This document shows positions 14,460-21,589 of a stretch of DNA of 22,889 bases, one piece after another. Within the stretch, counting starts at the first letter, position 1; each line of letters starts with the position of its first letter. A program made the position numbers and the translations under genes. The stretch is from the NCBI GenBank assembly GCA_040414675.1, contig JBEDUN010000107.1, forward strand, positions 1 through 22,889, read 5' to 3'. The notes under the pieces were generated by a model that was given only the letters and a program-made list of their open reading frames with translations, had not been told where the DNA came from and searched no databases. This DNA is from JARBAU01 sp040414675. GTDB lineage: Archaea; Thermoproteota; Nitrososphaeria; Nitrososphaerales; Nitrososphaeraceae.

Positions 14460-14969
14460 TTGAAGACTAGTAGTAGTATCATAAGGAAGGACAGAAAGCT
14501 GCTATACGATAATGATAAGGATATAGTGTTTGAATACTTTAAACTCATCAAAAATAAAGACGTCGAAAGCCTAATGAAGCTGTTTTCTCCTGATGCAATA
14601 ATTTATGAACCATTTAGCAAGTTAATAGAAGGGATAAGCGGCAGACAGACTATTGAGTCTTTTTTAAGAATTGTGATCATGGCCAATGATGAGCTGCAAT
14701 ATCATATTATAATCGAGAGTATATCAAATATAAAAAATAGGTACACTATAGACGATAGTCATAATCATGAGAACAAAAATACCTGTAGCAATTGCTCCCA
14801 TCTGAAAGTTGTTAATGCACTCATATCTTTTGAAAAGGGAGATTCGCTAAAGGCCAGATTTACATTTGGACTAAGTTGTGATAATGATGATAATGATGAT
14901 AATGATGATAACTATATCAGTTCAAAATGCAATACGATTAGATCACTGCATGTTGAGTTTATTAGGTAA
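14460..14969 (+). CDS. NTF2/SnoaL-like domain protein
   Basis: The core from about residue 22 (VFEYFKLIKNKDVESLMKLF, then SPDAIIYEPFSKLIEGISGR) is the start of a SnoaL/NTF2-like cone fold: first helix, then the DA-x-I/Y-x-x-P strand, then the G-x-x-x-I helix. The end strands (LKARFTFGL, LHVEFI) fit as well. The family includes small-molecule isomerases, binding proteins and many uncharacterised members. A Cys/His/Asn-rich loop (HNHENKNTCSNCSH) and a DDN repeat interrupt the sheet. The start is uncertain: TTG 14460 lies only 10-19 nt after a TATA-like CTATAATATA (14441-14450), so GTG 14526 (residue 23) may be used instead. Confidence 0.65.
   Translation: MKTSSSIIRKDRKLLYDNDKDIVFEYFKLIKNKDVESLMKLFSPDAIIYEPFSKLIEGISGRQTIESFLRIVIMANDELQYHIIIESISNIKNRYTIDDSHNHENKNTCSNCSHLKVVNALISFEKGDSLKARFTFGLSCDNDDNDDNDDNYISSKCNTIRSLHVEFIR
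14880..14912 (+). repeat. GATGATAAT microsatellite in the NTF2-like gene
   Basis: About three and a half copies of a 9-bp unit encode DNDDNDDNDDN near the C-terminus. The reading frame is preserved by the unit length. It resembles the Asp/Asn tract in the P-type ATPase gene. Confidence 0.75.
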
Positions 14970-15206
14970 TTGCCTATTTTGTTATATTTCTGTGTAGGTG
15001 CTATCCTGCTCGGAGCAGAAGGAAGGACTTTTAGACAATAATACTCAAAAAATACTGTTCTAATATCACTTGCAAAATAGAGATTCATCAGAAACTGCAA
15101 TAATATGATTGCACTGTACCTCACAAGAATCCTAGACTTTTTATAGAAAATTCATCAAGGATACTCGGTAGTTATTCGACTTTGGAACTGATTAACTATA
15201 CTTAAA

Positions 15207-15569
15207 ATGAAGAAAATCTTGATTGTAGATGATGAGGCTGATATTTGTCTAACATTAGCAAATGTTTTGGAAGGCGACAGATTTGAAGTTGACACGTTTG
15301 ATGATCCCCTTCTGGCATTGGAGAATTTTAGAAAGGATTCATACGATCTTGTGATTCTTGATATCAAAATGAAAAAAATGAACGGTGTAGAATTATATAA
15401 AGAAATCAAAAAGATAGATCAAAAAGTTAAAGTATGTTTTCTAACAGCCAGTAAATTTAGCTATAAAGCATTTAAAGAAGTTTTAGGTAATTTAGAGGAA
15501 AATCAATTTATTCAAAAACCAATTCAAAATGAAATGTTGATTAAAATAATTAATCAAATAACAAATTAA
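15207..15569 (+). CDS. Single-domain response regulator (CheY-like receiver)
   Basis: The whole 120-residue protein is a receiver domain. Acidic pair Asp8-Asp9 (ILIVDDEAD), phosphoacceptor Asp52 (DLVILDIKM), Thr80 (CFLTAS) and Lys104 (QKPI) are all present. It therefore should accept phosphate from a sensor histidine kinase, but it carries no output domain and must act by protein contact, as CheY or Spo0F do. ATG 15207 is natural. No kinase or chemotaxis gene is in the window, so its partner is encoded elsewhere. It stands alone between two gene-poor stretches. Confidence 0.92.
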   Translation: MKKILIVDDEADICLTLANVLEGDRFEVDTFDDPLLALENFRKDSYDLVILDIKMKKMNGVELYKEIKKIDQKVKVCFLTASKFSYKAFKEVLGNLEENQFIQKPIQNEMLIKIINQITN

Positions 15570-15873
15570 AACTATAATGATATTGTTCATCTCATTGCTC
15601 TGTTGTTTATAATACACTGCATGCTATATTTCTCCTGAGGGAATACTTTTCAGGTTTGACTATGTAATAAAGAGTTGTTGAAAATTTAATAAAGTTGAAG
15701 TTGGCAAGACTATTGAAATTCTCAAGCTTTATACTCAACAAGGATAAGTAGTATTAAAATTAAACATACTAATTATGACAGTATTGCATTTTCACATTTA
15801 TTTTCATACACCATCAGTATGATTTACTTTTAGGCTATTGTTCAATTAGAGTACAATCCTTTGTGATTGGAAA
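15570..15873. other. Intergenic region without recognised features
   Basis: The first part of an approximately 880-base gene-poor stretch after the response regulator. I see only very short frames here. Confidence 0.4.
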
Positions 15874-15999
15874 GTGGTGATAGTGCTGATTGCAGCTTTA
15901 GCTATAGCGATAATATCGAATTACTTACTCTGGTCTGCCTATATTTTTATATTCTTGATCCTACTTCCACAGTGCGAACTTAGGATTATTATTGCATGA
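15874..15999 (+). CDS. Possible 41-residue hydrophobic microprotein
   Basis: Tandem GTG codons (15874, 15877) begin a peptide that is hydrophobic almost throughout (VVIVLIAALAIAIISNYLLW, then SAYIFIFLILLP), with a short polar end. It could span the membrane once or twice. No promoter is evident and AT-rich DNA can mimic such frames, so support is weak. Confidence 0.25.
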   Translation: MVIVLIAALAIAIISNYLLWSAYIFIFLILLPQCELRIIIA

Positions 16000-16079
16000 A
16001 CGGCTGCTTTGTACTGCTTTGCAGTCATTAGATTCAAATACTAATTTAACTTGCAGCACTATTCCCTACATACCAAGGT

Positions 16080-16164
16080 TGCAGCCTGATTCATATCGTA
16101 ATTACCAGACGCATTTTAGTGATGCTCTCCAAATCTGGTAAAAATTGAATTGAAACAGGCTGCA
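16080..16164. repeat. Nested inverted repeats, candidate structured RNA or hairpin element
   Basis: Outer arms TGCAGCCTGATTC (16080-16092) and GAAACAGGCTGCA (16152-16164) pair at 12 of 13 positions. Inside them TTACCAGA (16102-16109) and TCTGGTAA (16134-16141) pair perfectly, and a small GCAT/ATGC stem (16111-16125) lies within. The whole would fold as an extended imperfect hairpin of 85 nt in a stretch with no genes. It could be a small RNA, a transcript-end structure, or the trace of a miniature mobile element. No flanking direct repeat was recognised. Confidence 0.45.
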
Positions 16165-16451
16165 TCTTCTGATTTCTCTTGAAGTCAAATTTTCAAACTT
16201 AAATATTCGTACTTTATAAACAAAGAATTTCAATTATATACCATCTAGATTATTTAAATTTGGATGTCCTACTTTATTCCCATGGGAATTAAAGAAAATA
16301 AGAAAAGGTAGGGGATCTAACTACTACAACAAGACCACATTAATCGAAATTATCTAATGTACGAAATGAAATTCCTGTAGATAGAATTATGTTTGGCTAT
16401 ATTTTGTGGCTATATCGAACGAGAGTTTAACTTCACAAATACTTCAAATAT
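16165..16451. other. Intergenic region without recognised features
   Basis: AT-rich DNA between the nested inverted repeat and the end of the minus-strand anchored protein. No supported gene or clear terminator was found. Confidence 0.35.
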
Positions 16452-16742
16452 TTATGGAAAAGGTAGAATAAATGGAGATTCACTATTTTGACCCATGCTA
16501 TTACCTCCAGAATTAGAATTTGGTTTTGCATGTGTAGTTAAACTATTTCCGGTAGTTATTGTTTTAACATCGTTACCTGACGATGATAAAAAAAGATAGC
16601 CGGGTCCTTGTGATCCACATGAATATGTAGCAACACTACCTATATTTTCGCTAGCACATGATTTAGCAGAGCTTTCATTTATTTGAGATCCTATATATGA
16701 CAACAATATACTCGTTACAAGGGATATAATCAAGGCTGACAA
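16452..16742 (-). CDS. Membrane-anchored or exported hypothetical protein with Ser/Asn/Gly-rich tail
   Basis: From TTG 16742 the 96-residue protein starts with a hydrophobic helix (MSALIISLVTSILLSYIGS) and continues as a Ser/Gly/Asn-rich, Cys-containing (two Cys near 29 and 42) extracellular-looking domain ending PFILPFP. The frame remains open 18 codons upstream, reading FSPTKHHHNRHESATIVLSA, to an ATA at 16796. That ATA follows AAGGAGTGA by 4 bases, a good Shine-Dalgarno match. The longer form gives a basic N-terminus before the helix, as in pilin-like or signal-anchor proteins, so the true start may be the non-canonical ATA. No family named. Confidence 0.55.
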   Translation of the reverse strand: MSALIISLVTSILLSYIGSQINESSAKSCASENIGSVATYSCGSQGPGYLFLSSSGNDVKTITTGNSLTTHAKPNSNSGGNSMGQNSESPFILPFP

Positions 16743-16810
16743 TACAATAGTGGCACTTTCATGACGGTTATGATGATGTTTCGTAGGGCTAAATATCTAA
16801 TCACTCCTTA

Positions 16811-17150
16811 TTTTATTAGATTTAGTGGTATAACTGCCATAACTTTGTACTAGAATCATTCTAATTACTATTGATGGATATTTGTCCATTTACTAGAGAT
16901 ATACCTATTCATTTAACTATCATCCATATTTATAAGGGGAGCCAATTGGAAATCCATTTATTCAAATTCGTTGTGCTAATATGTGACAAGAATTACAAGG
17001 TTTCTGATATTGTTTCCTAGATAGTACGAGTTTGGTATACGAGTGGCTTCATAATTTGGATGTACTTTGATTCTTGGCATTTGATCGCATTCAGCATTGT
17101 AGATCAATATTTTACGTACTTTCCGCGCATTAATTAAAATATGTCATAAC
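16811..17150. other. Intergenic region with a TATA-like element but no recognised gene
   Basis: A good TATA-like ATATTTATAAG at 16926-16936 lies in this gap, but no reading frame begins at the expected distance on either strand. It could serve an untranslated RNA or be fortuitous. The rest is AT-rich DNA between two leftward genes. Confidence 0.3.
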
Positions 17151-17816
17151 TCAATTGTGCAGACGATCTATTCGTAATAGTGCATGATTGGCGTTGGTTT
17201 TGATTTTGTTGAGCAAGTGCTCAAACCTTTCTTCTATATCGTTAATATGACTTCTAATTTTGTAAGGCGGCTCAAAATATATACAAAGAAATCTGTGCAA
17301 GTTAAGATCTAGAGGTGTAACAACCAAATCAACATTATCTTTGCTACACCCTGACACATAGAAATAAGACTCTTTCCTATTTTCTCCGATGCTTCTGGAG
17401 ATAGATGGATCAATACTATTGTTTCCACTGTCATATGATGAAACACTAGACTTCTTGATTAGTAACAGGAGATCTGAGTAGAAAAGATGCAAGCTATTGT
17501 ACTCTAGATTGCTTCCAAATTGATTGTGGGTTCTTGGCCTGGTAGTACAATAAGAGTCCTCGATAATACTAGTATTAGTTTCAGCTGTCTTACCTATGAT
17601 CCTGTTTGATGGGCTATTATTACTATTATTATCCCTACTCTTTCCTATGAGTAATTTTGCATTTCGATCTATGATACCCACAAACTTGATACTCCTATCC
17701 AATCCGATTATCAACTCGCATTCTTTATTCAGAATTGTAAGTTCCTTTGAATCCATGTCCTTAAATCCTGCTTTATTAATAGAAGTTATATTTGGACTAT
17801 GTTTGCTTTGCAACAC
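17151..17816 (-). CDS. DUF6659-like protein
   Basis: The pattern resembles the thaumarchaeal DUF6659 family. An N-terminal helix leads into LDRSIKFVGIIDRNAKLLIG (about 39-58), then a long Asn/Ser/Thr-rich insertion (60-105). A helix follows (YNSLHLFYSDLLLLIKKSS), then two strands (ESYFYVSGC, DLVVTPLDLNLHRFLCIYFE) and a C-terminal helix (IEERFEHLLNKIK). The fold looks like a PAS- or roadblock-type sensor, and these proteins are commonly lineage-expanded, but their role is unknown. GTG 17816 is used here; Met21 (MDSKELTILNK) is an alternative start. It is divergent from the gene at 17872 with a 55-bp shared promoter region. Confidence 0.6.
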   Translation of the reverse strand: MLQSKHSPNITSINKAGFKDMDSKELTILNKECELIIGLDRSIKFVGIIDRNAKLLIGKSRDNNSNNSPSNRIIGKTAETNTSIIEDSYCTTRPRTHNQFGSNLEYNSLHLFYSDLLLLIKKSSVSSYDSGNNSIDPSISRSIGENRKESYFYVSGCSKDNVDLVVTPLDLNLHRFLCIYFEPPYKIRSHINDIEERFEHLLNKIKTNANHALLRIDRLHN

Positions 17817-17871
17817 ATTGCATAGTCGTATGAAGACGAAATGGAGGATAATGGTTTATCCTCTAAACTGA

Positions 17872-18300
17872 TTGATAGTAAATTCCGTCAGCAATGGGAA
17901 GCTTCAGGATCTGTTATCCATTCACCAAGAAGATCTATCACTACTTCAACTAAGCAAATTACGCGACCTATGCATAATAGCTTTAACAAGTTCCACTATA
18001 CACACTAATGACACGGCATTGCACTGCAGTGTAAACCACCAACTTATATTTTACAGTCCAAGCGGTCAATTGGACTGTGACAGAAATGGAACGAAAGGAG
18101 GTCAAAGGGAGACAATTAACATGAGGCGAAGAACAACAGGCTTAGTGGCATGCAAAATGTGTGGGAGAACTTGGAATCCATACGAAGACAAAAGCATATG
18201 CGATTGGAGCTACGTTGGTACACATCAATGGAGACAATATCCTAGCAATAATGACCCCCAGACGTGGGCTTATGCAGCTAGTTTGATAAGGATTTCATAG
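17872..18300 (+). CDS. Hypothetical protein with a CxxC motif
   Basis: The 142-residue product has a leucine-rich helical N-terminus (KLQDLLSIHQEDLSLLQLSK), a polar middle, and a C-terminal region with CKMCGRTWNPYEDKSICDW (Cys94, Cys97, Cys110) and His118, which could form a zinc site. It is rich in Trp and Tyr. No family recognised. The start is uncertain: TTG 17872 directly follows an in-frame TGA. An ATG at 17841 begins a peptide in another frame (MEDNGLSSKL) that would need a shift to enter this one. The C-terminal half is the best-supported part. Confidence 0.55.
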   Translation: MIVNSVSNGKLQDLLSIHQEDLSLLQLSKLRDLCIIALTSSTIHTNDTALHCSVNHQLIFYSPSGQLDCDRNGTKGGQRETINMRRRTTGLVACKMCGRTWNPYEDKSICDWSYVGTHQWRQYPSNNDPQTWAYAASLIRIS

Positions 18301-18421
18301 AAAATAAAGCGACAGTCAATCCAAGTTTTGTCTTTATGTAATATAACTTATAGCACTACCTATCTGCGATAACGATATATCTTAGATGAGCAGAGTTTGA
18401 TTAGTTATTGGTGTATATAAG

Positions 18422-19201
18422 TTGTTTTCAGCTAACAAGGTCGACAACTCAATTCACTCAGAACGAGAATCTCGTAAGGAAAAAATTATTGATGGACAGT
18501 ACTTAAATCTGGTAAGCTTACTACAACTATCAGATTCTTTCTTTCCAACAGGAATGTATACTATGTCAAACGGGTTAGAATCGTTCTTTTATAGCAAGAA
18601 ATTAAAGAATGCCGATCAACTACTTATTCTCATAAAAAATTACCTGGAAAATCAAACAGGCCCTTTGGATTGTTCAGCGTTAGGAGTTTCGTATGTGGCC
18701 GCACAGACTTCTGATTTACAAAAAATAGTAAATATTGATCAAACTGTTTTTGCAATGAGACTTATTGAAGAGGTAAGAAATGCAACAGCCAGATCGGGCA
18801 CACAACTGATAAAATGTTTGCGATCTTTTCTAGAAAATGATACTACTGACAATAGTAGATTACTTGAAAGATATCACGAATCCATCAAGGAGGGTAAAAG
18901 TTCTGGGGTTTATCCCGTGGCATTAGCAGTAGCTAGCCATAGACTAGGCATACCAAAATTCAATGCCGGTGTTATGATGCTTTATAGTTTTACTGTAAGT
19001 ATGGCTGGAGCCGCACTAAGATTAGGTATACTGGATCACATTCAGGGACAGAGGATAATCCATGAACTAAAGCACATAATTGTTAGAACTGTAGATAACA
19101 ATATTGACAGACCATTGACAGGTTTCTGGCAATTTGCTCCTGAGATAGATATTCATCAAATGCAGCACGAAAATATGAGCTCAAAAATGTTCGTTACATA
19201 G
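18422..19201 (+). CDS. ureF: Urease accessory protein UreF
   Basis: UreF works with UreG and UreD/UreH to deliver nickel into the urease active site. All its landmarks are here: LLQLSDSFFPTGMYTMSNGL at 33-52, the helix EVRNATARSGTQLIK at 117-131, GVYPVALAVASHRLGI at 162-177, the AGAALRLGILDHIQGQRII helix at 195-213, and the closing FAPEIDIHQMQHE at 238-250 (compare the family's aP-x-hD-x-x-x-x-x-HE). The length of 259 is a little above typical because of an N-terminal extension. TTG 18422 is the only canonical start ahead of the conserved core. A TATA-like TGTATATAAG (18411-18420) is too close to it, so a second upstream element or a later start remains possible. No other urease gene is in the window. 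Confidence 0.9.
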   Translation: MFSANKVDNSIHSERESRKEKIIDGQYLNLVSLLQLSDSFFPTGMYTMSNGLESFFYSKKLKNADQLLILIKNYLENQTGPLDCSALGVSYVAAQTSDLQKIVNIDQTVFAMRLIEEVRNATARSGTQLIKCLRSFLENDTTDNSRLLERYHESIKEGKSSGVYPVALAVASHRLGIPKFNAGVMMLYSFTVSMAGAALRLGILDHIQGQRIIHELKHIIVRTVDNNIDRPLTGFWQFAPEIDIHQMQHENMSSKMFVT

Positions 19202-19493
19202 TAAATGTTTACATAGGTAAAATGCAGTTTTGAATCGAATTATCCAACTAATAAAATAGTCAGATATGGACATACGTTGTATATCTTATATATTTACAAT
19301 CAAGTCTCGTCGCTGCGACGTGGTATAATAAATTACTATGTCGCATCGAAGATTTCCTTCCGGTACTCCTTGTAACGCCAGTATCAGTTAGTTACTCCAA
19401 TTATGTAGTTGTTAGGGGTTGGTGTTTATGCGAATGCTTACTGTTTAAAAATATTTTCTTTTATTTTCTACCTTTCTACAATATATTCTACTG
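19202..19493. other. Convergent intergenic region with a palindrome and pyrimidine-rich tracts
   Basis: The space lies between the convergent ureF and Lrp-like genes. It contains a perfect palindrome, CGTCGC-T-GCGACG (19308-19320), strikingly GC-rich for this genome, and a T/C-rich stretch (TTTTCTTTTATTTTCTACC, about 19452-19470) that could end rightward transcription. No gene is visible. Confidence 0.45.
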
Positions 19494-19925
19494 TTATGAT
19501 ACCTTCCTATTGATTAATCTCTTCAAGACTGACGATCTGCTTTCCCCCTTTCCTGTAAGCAGATAAACTTCTTCAGACCACAAAACACTATCTACTTCAG
19601 CCATCTCTTTAACATGCGATATCAGATCCACTAACTGTTCAGTATCTTCATATACAAATTCTGCAACTATATCAGAGTTACCGACATGAATTCCAGCAGA
19701 CATTATACCATCGATTGACAGTAGATCTTCGGCTACTTTCATCATATCACCAGTACGCAAATATATATGAAGTAGACCTTTCTTTAATCCCAATTTTTTG
19801 TAGTTGAGTTGGAATATGTGGCTAACGTATCCAGACCTTAGTAGATGTCTAACTCTTCTTTGTATGCAACTCAATGGTATTCTTAATTCATCTGCAATAG
19901 CTTTATTCTCCAATCCTAATGTCAT
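19494..19925 (-). CDS. Lrp/AsnC-family transcriptional regulator
   Basis: An N-terminal winged helix (NKAIADELRIPLSCIQRRVRHLL) is followed by the RAM ligand-binding sheet from about 45 (KGLLHIYLRTGDMMKVAEDL, IDGIMSAGIHVGNSDIVAEF, DSVLWSEEVYLL). Such proteins bind DNA as dimers or octamers and respond to amino acids or other small effectors. At ATG 19925 the first helix of the HTH is missing. The open frame continues upstream and reads ILDKLDCQIINL, the expected family start, back to a TGA at 19983-19985 without a canonical start codon. An ATG at 19986-19984, one base out of frame and about 26 nt from a TATA-like TAATATGA, may be the original start. Confidence 0.8.
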   Translation of the reverse strand: MTLGLENKAIADELRIPLSCIQRRVRHLLRSGYVSHIFQLNYKKLGLKKGLLHIYLRTGDMMKVAEDLLSIDGIMSAGIHVGNSDIVAEFVYEDTEQLVDLISHVKEMAEVDSVLWSEEVYLLTGKGESRSSVLKRLINRKVS

Positions 19926-20161
19926 AAGATTGATTATCTGGCAATCTAGTTTGTCTAGAATATAAGAATTGCCAAGTGATTGTCATATCACTGTAGTCTG
20001 ACTTTTCATATTATCACATTACAATTGGTGCAAATTACTACAAATCCGTTTGGTGTACTTTGCCAGATAGTGCACTGCACTACTATTTATGCAGTCCATA
20101 ACCAAGATTAATCGGCCATGACAATCAAACAATAATACTTTTGATTCTTAATTAATGCACT

Positions 20162-20287
20162 TCATAATCCTTTGAATGATACACACAGAGAACAATCAGA
20201 TAATTCATCAAGATCATGAGGAAAATTGACTATAACATTTTCGATACTGACTGAATGAACCAAAGGATTAGCATAAATCAATATCAT
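20162..20287 (-). CDS. Possible 41-residue microprotein
   Basis: ATG 20287-20285 opens a frame of mixed composition (MILIYANPLVHSVSIENVIV, NFPHDLDELSDCSLC). It contains hydrophobic strands, an acidic stretch and a CSLC pair. TATA-like elements lie 19 and 35 nt upstream. It is more protein-like than the other frames here but has no recognisable motif. Confidence 0.3.
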   Translation of the reverse strand: MILIYANPLVHSVSIENVIVNFPHDLDELSDCSLCVSFKGL

Positions 20288-20371
20288 AGAAATTTGCAGT
20301 AACTATATGAGCTACGTGATCTATAAGGCTAGATTTGTAATACTAGAGCTAAACGATAATAATATAATAAA

Positions 20372-20485
20372 ATGGGATTTGGACTTGACGTTCTTGTAAC
20401 ATCTGTTGGTATAGTCGTCTTTTGTGTCCTGTCTGTTAAAGTACTTATAATTAACCCGGGTAAACAAAACAGTATCAATAGTTGA
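20372..20485 (+). CDS. 37-residue single-span membrane microprotein
   Basis: ATG 20372 begins a peptide with one hydrophobic helix (VLVTSVGIVVFCVLSVKVLI) and a polar tail (NPGKQNSINS). The AT-rich stretch directly upstream (AATAATATAATAAA) is too close to be a leaderless TATA box, so the transcript start is unclear. It fits the same small-membrane-protein pattern as the ORFs at 4920 and 8145. Unknown function. Confidence 0.42.
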   Translation: MGFGLDVLVTSVGIVVFCVLSVKVLIINPGKQNSINS

Positions 20486-20694
20486 AATCAGACTAGTGTA
20501 ATAATATACCAATTAATTTAAAGAATGCTTGAGGATATCAAGGTGTCATAGCGTCGTTTGAGCCATTTAAGTATTGTCCTTAGTGCGAAGAAACTATCTA
20601 GACTGACGGTGAGCAAACCGTATGTTTATTTCATATTCCCTATAGGATAGAGTTGCTAGAGGGATAATAACACTTGCTCATGTGTCATTCACCT

Positions 20695-20848
20695 TTATCT
20701 GCAAAATTCCTCAATAATGTAGTCATGACGATTCAATTTGCGCATATGTCTTGTTGCTCGAACCCCTTTAATGTATTTCCTGAATTTAATATATCCAACA
20801 GATGCAGCGCGTGCAATATAACGTATTAAAAAATGAGTTTCTCTTCAT
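20695..20848 (-). pseudogene. Small basic protein gene interrupted by a one-base shift in an A/T hexamer
   Basis: ATG 20848-20846 begins MKRNSF; at the run of six A's (20828-20833 on the plus strand) the frame is lost. Skipping one base of that run continues as LIRYIARAASVGYIKFRKYI, KGVRATRHMRKLNRHDYIIE and a stop at 20695-20697, a 50-residue, very basic protein. A textbook TATA element (CTTATAAAAG) sits 23-33 nt upstream of the ATG, which supports the start. The basic, aromatic sequence could bind nucleic acid; no family recognised. The break may be a mutation, a sequencing error or a slippage site. Confidence 0.42.
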
Positions 20849-20870
20849 AATTTACTGGGATTTGTAGTCT

Positions 20871-20881
20871 TTTATAAGTAT
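20871..20881 (-). promoter_or_regulatory. TATA box of the small basic protein gene
   Basis: On the minus strand ACTTATAAAAG is centred 28 nt before ATG 20848, the ideal position for a leaderless transcript. It is among the best promoter matches in the window. Confidence 0.55.
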
Positions 20882-20940
20882 ATCTTGATTATATCTGGAT
20901 AGAAAATAAGATTTTGTAAATTCAGAATCAATCTCAGACT

Positions 20941-21123
20941 TTATTCTAGCTCACTGCTATGTTCAAAATTATAAAACTTCGATGCTAGTTTGAAAACATC
21001 CAATATATCATTATAAGACGTAGCTGCTCTATTTAGTGTTCTACCATTGTGGAATTGGACATTTCTATCAAAGGGTAAAGGTAAGGGCAGTATAATTTCC
21101 GAGTTGTTAGAAAATGCTATCAA
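20941..21123 (-). CDS. Hypothetical protein, 60 residues
   Basis: TTG 21123-21121 opens a soluble-looking peptide with a Pro-rich strand (IILPLPLPFDRNVQF) and an amphipathic helix (SYNDILDVFKLASKFYNF). A TATA-like GTAAATATTC lies 18-28 nt upstream (21141-21150), giving some support. No family recognised. Confidence 0.42.
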   Translation of the reverse strand: MIAFSNNSEIILPLPLPFDRNVQFHNGRTLNRAATSYNDILDVFKLASKFYNFEHSSELE

Positions 21124-21193
21124 CTATATCAATGTTGAAGGAATATTTACTGAGTTTTGACGTTTATGGATCGTTAAAGAGGCCTAGCAATAT

Positions 21194-21394
21194 TTGCCGA
21201 AAGGAAAAGATGGGTACATAGATCCTTCTCTCATATCTAAATTGCATATAGATATATCGAATATCCTCCGCAACATTTGCCCGAAAAAAGTACAAGATGC
21301 TTTGAATTATCTCCGATTCGTGAAGGGAAATCTTTATCAAATAGGAATCCAGAGGTGGAGCCGCTCATCTTGCTCTTATCTTCCTTTCGAATGA
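21194..21394 (+). CDS. Short ORF, possibly the 5' part of a decayed permease gene
   Basis: TTG 21194 (directly after an in-frame TAG at 21185) starts a 66-codon frame. Its middle is protein-like (PSLISKLHIDISNILRNICP, KKVQDALNYLRFV). The end YQIGIQ resembles the EIGI step of FtsX/MacB permeases, and the matching downstream sequence (RGGAAHLALIFLSNDLL) continues in a different frame from about 21351. The last 13 residues here are therefore probably out of frame. It may be a hypothetical gene or part of the relic that follows. Confidence 0.3.
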   Translation: MPKGKDGYIDPSLISKLHIDISNILRNICPKKVQDALNYLRFVKGNLYQIGIQRWSRSSCSYLPFE

Positions 21395-21503
21395 TCTTTT
21401 GAATATGTGGTTGTATTCCCTTTCATTAAGCTTGGCAACAGCAGGAGTATATCCTGCTTGGAAGGCATCACGTCTATTCCCACTAGGAGCGCTAAGAAGA
21501 TAG
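21351..21503 (+). pseudogene. Relic of an FtsX/MacB-type ABC transporter permease, C-terminus
   Basis: This frame ends AGVYPAWKASRLFPLGALRR before TAG 21501-21503. It closely follows the canonical end of FtsX-like permease domains (GlyPAwxAsrldPxeALR). Before it, RGGAAHLALIFLSNDLL resembles the cytoplasmic loop and following helix (rAlGAsxxxIxxxFLxExLL), but about 60-70 residues that normally separate the two blocks are missing. There is no start codon. It is a decayed, internally deleted gene end; the ATPase and the periplasmic domain are absent. Confidence 0.5.
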
Positions 21504-21557
21504 TGTGGCAAAAACAATCATATTTTATCCGTCAACCACAACATCTATAGTCAAATA

Positions 21558-21569
21558 TTTTTATAAAAG
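21558..21569 (+). promoter_or_regulatory. TATA box of the 63-residue exported protein
   Basis: TTTTTATAAAAG is centred 27 nt upstream of ATG 21590, a near-ideal archaeal TATA box for a leaderless mRNA. Confidence 0.6.
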
Positions 21570-21589
21570 GCTCTAATATCCATTAGCCA

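Noticed and set aside
14968..15040. 23-codon hydrophobic frame overlapping the NTF2-like stop
   Set aside because: Too short and without promoter or motif; chance in AT-rich DNA is likely.
17596..17871. 91-codon plus-strand frame
   Set aside because: Antisense to the DUF6659-like gene; its hydrophobicity derives from the Asn/Ser-rich insertion read in reverse.
20757..20770. GGGGTTCGAGC on the minus strand, resembling a tRNA T-loop
   Set aside because: The flanking bases do not pair as a T-stem and no acceptor, D or anticodon arms are present; it falls in the frame of the small basic protein.
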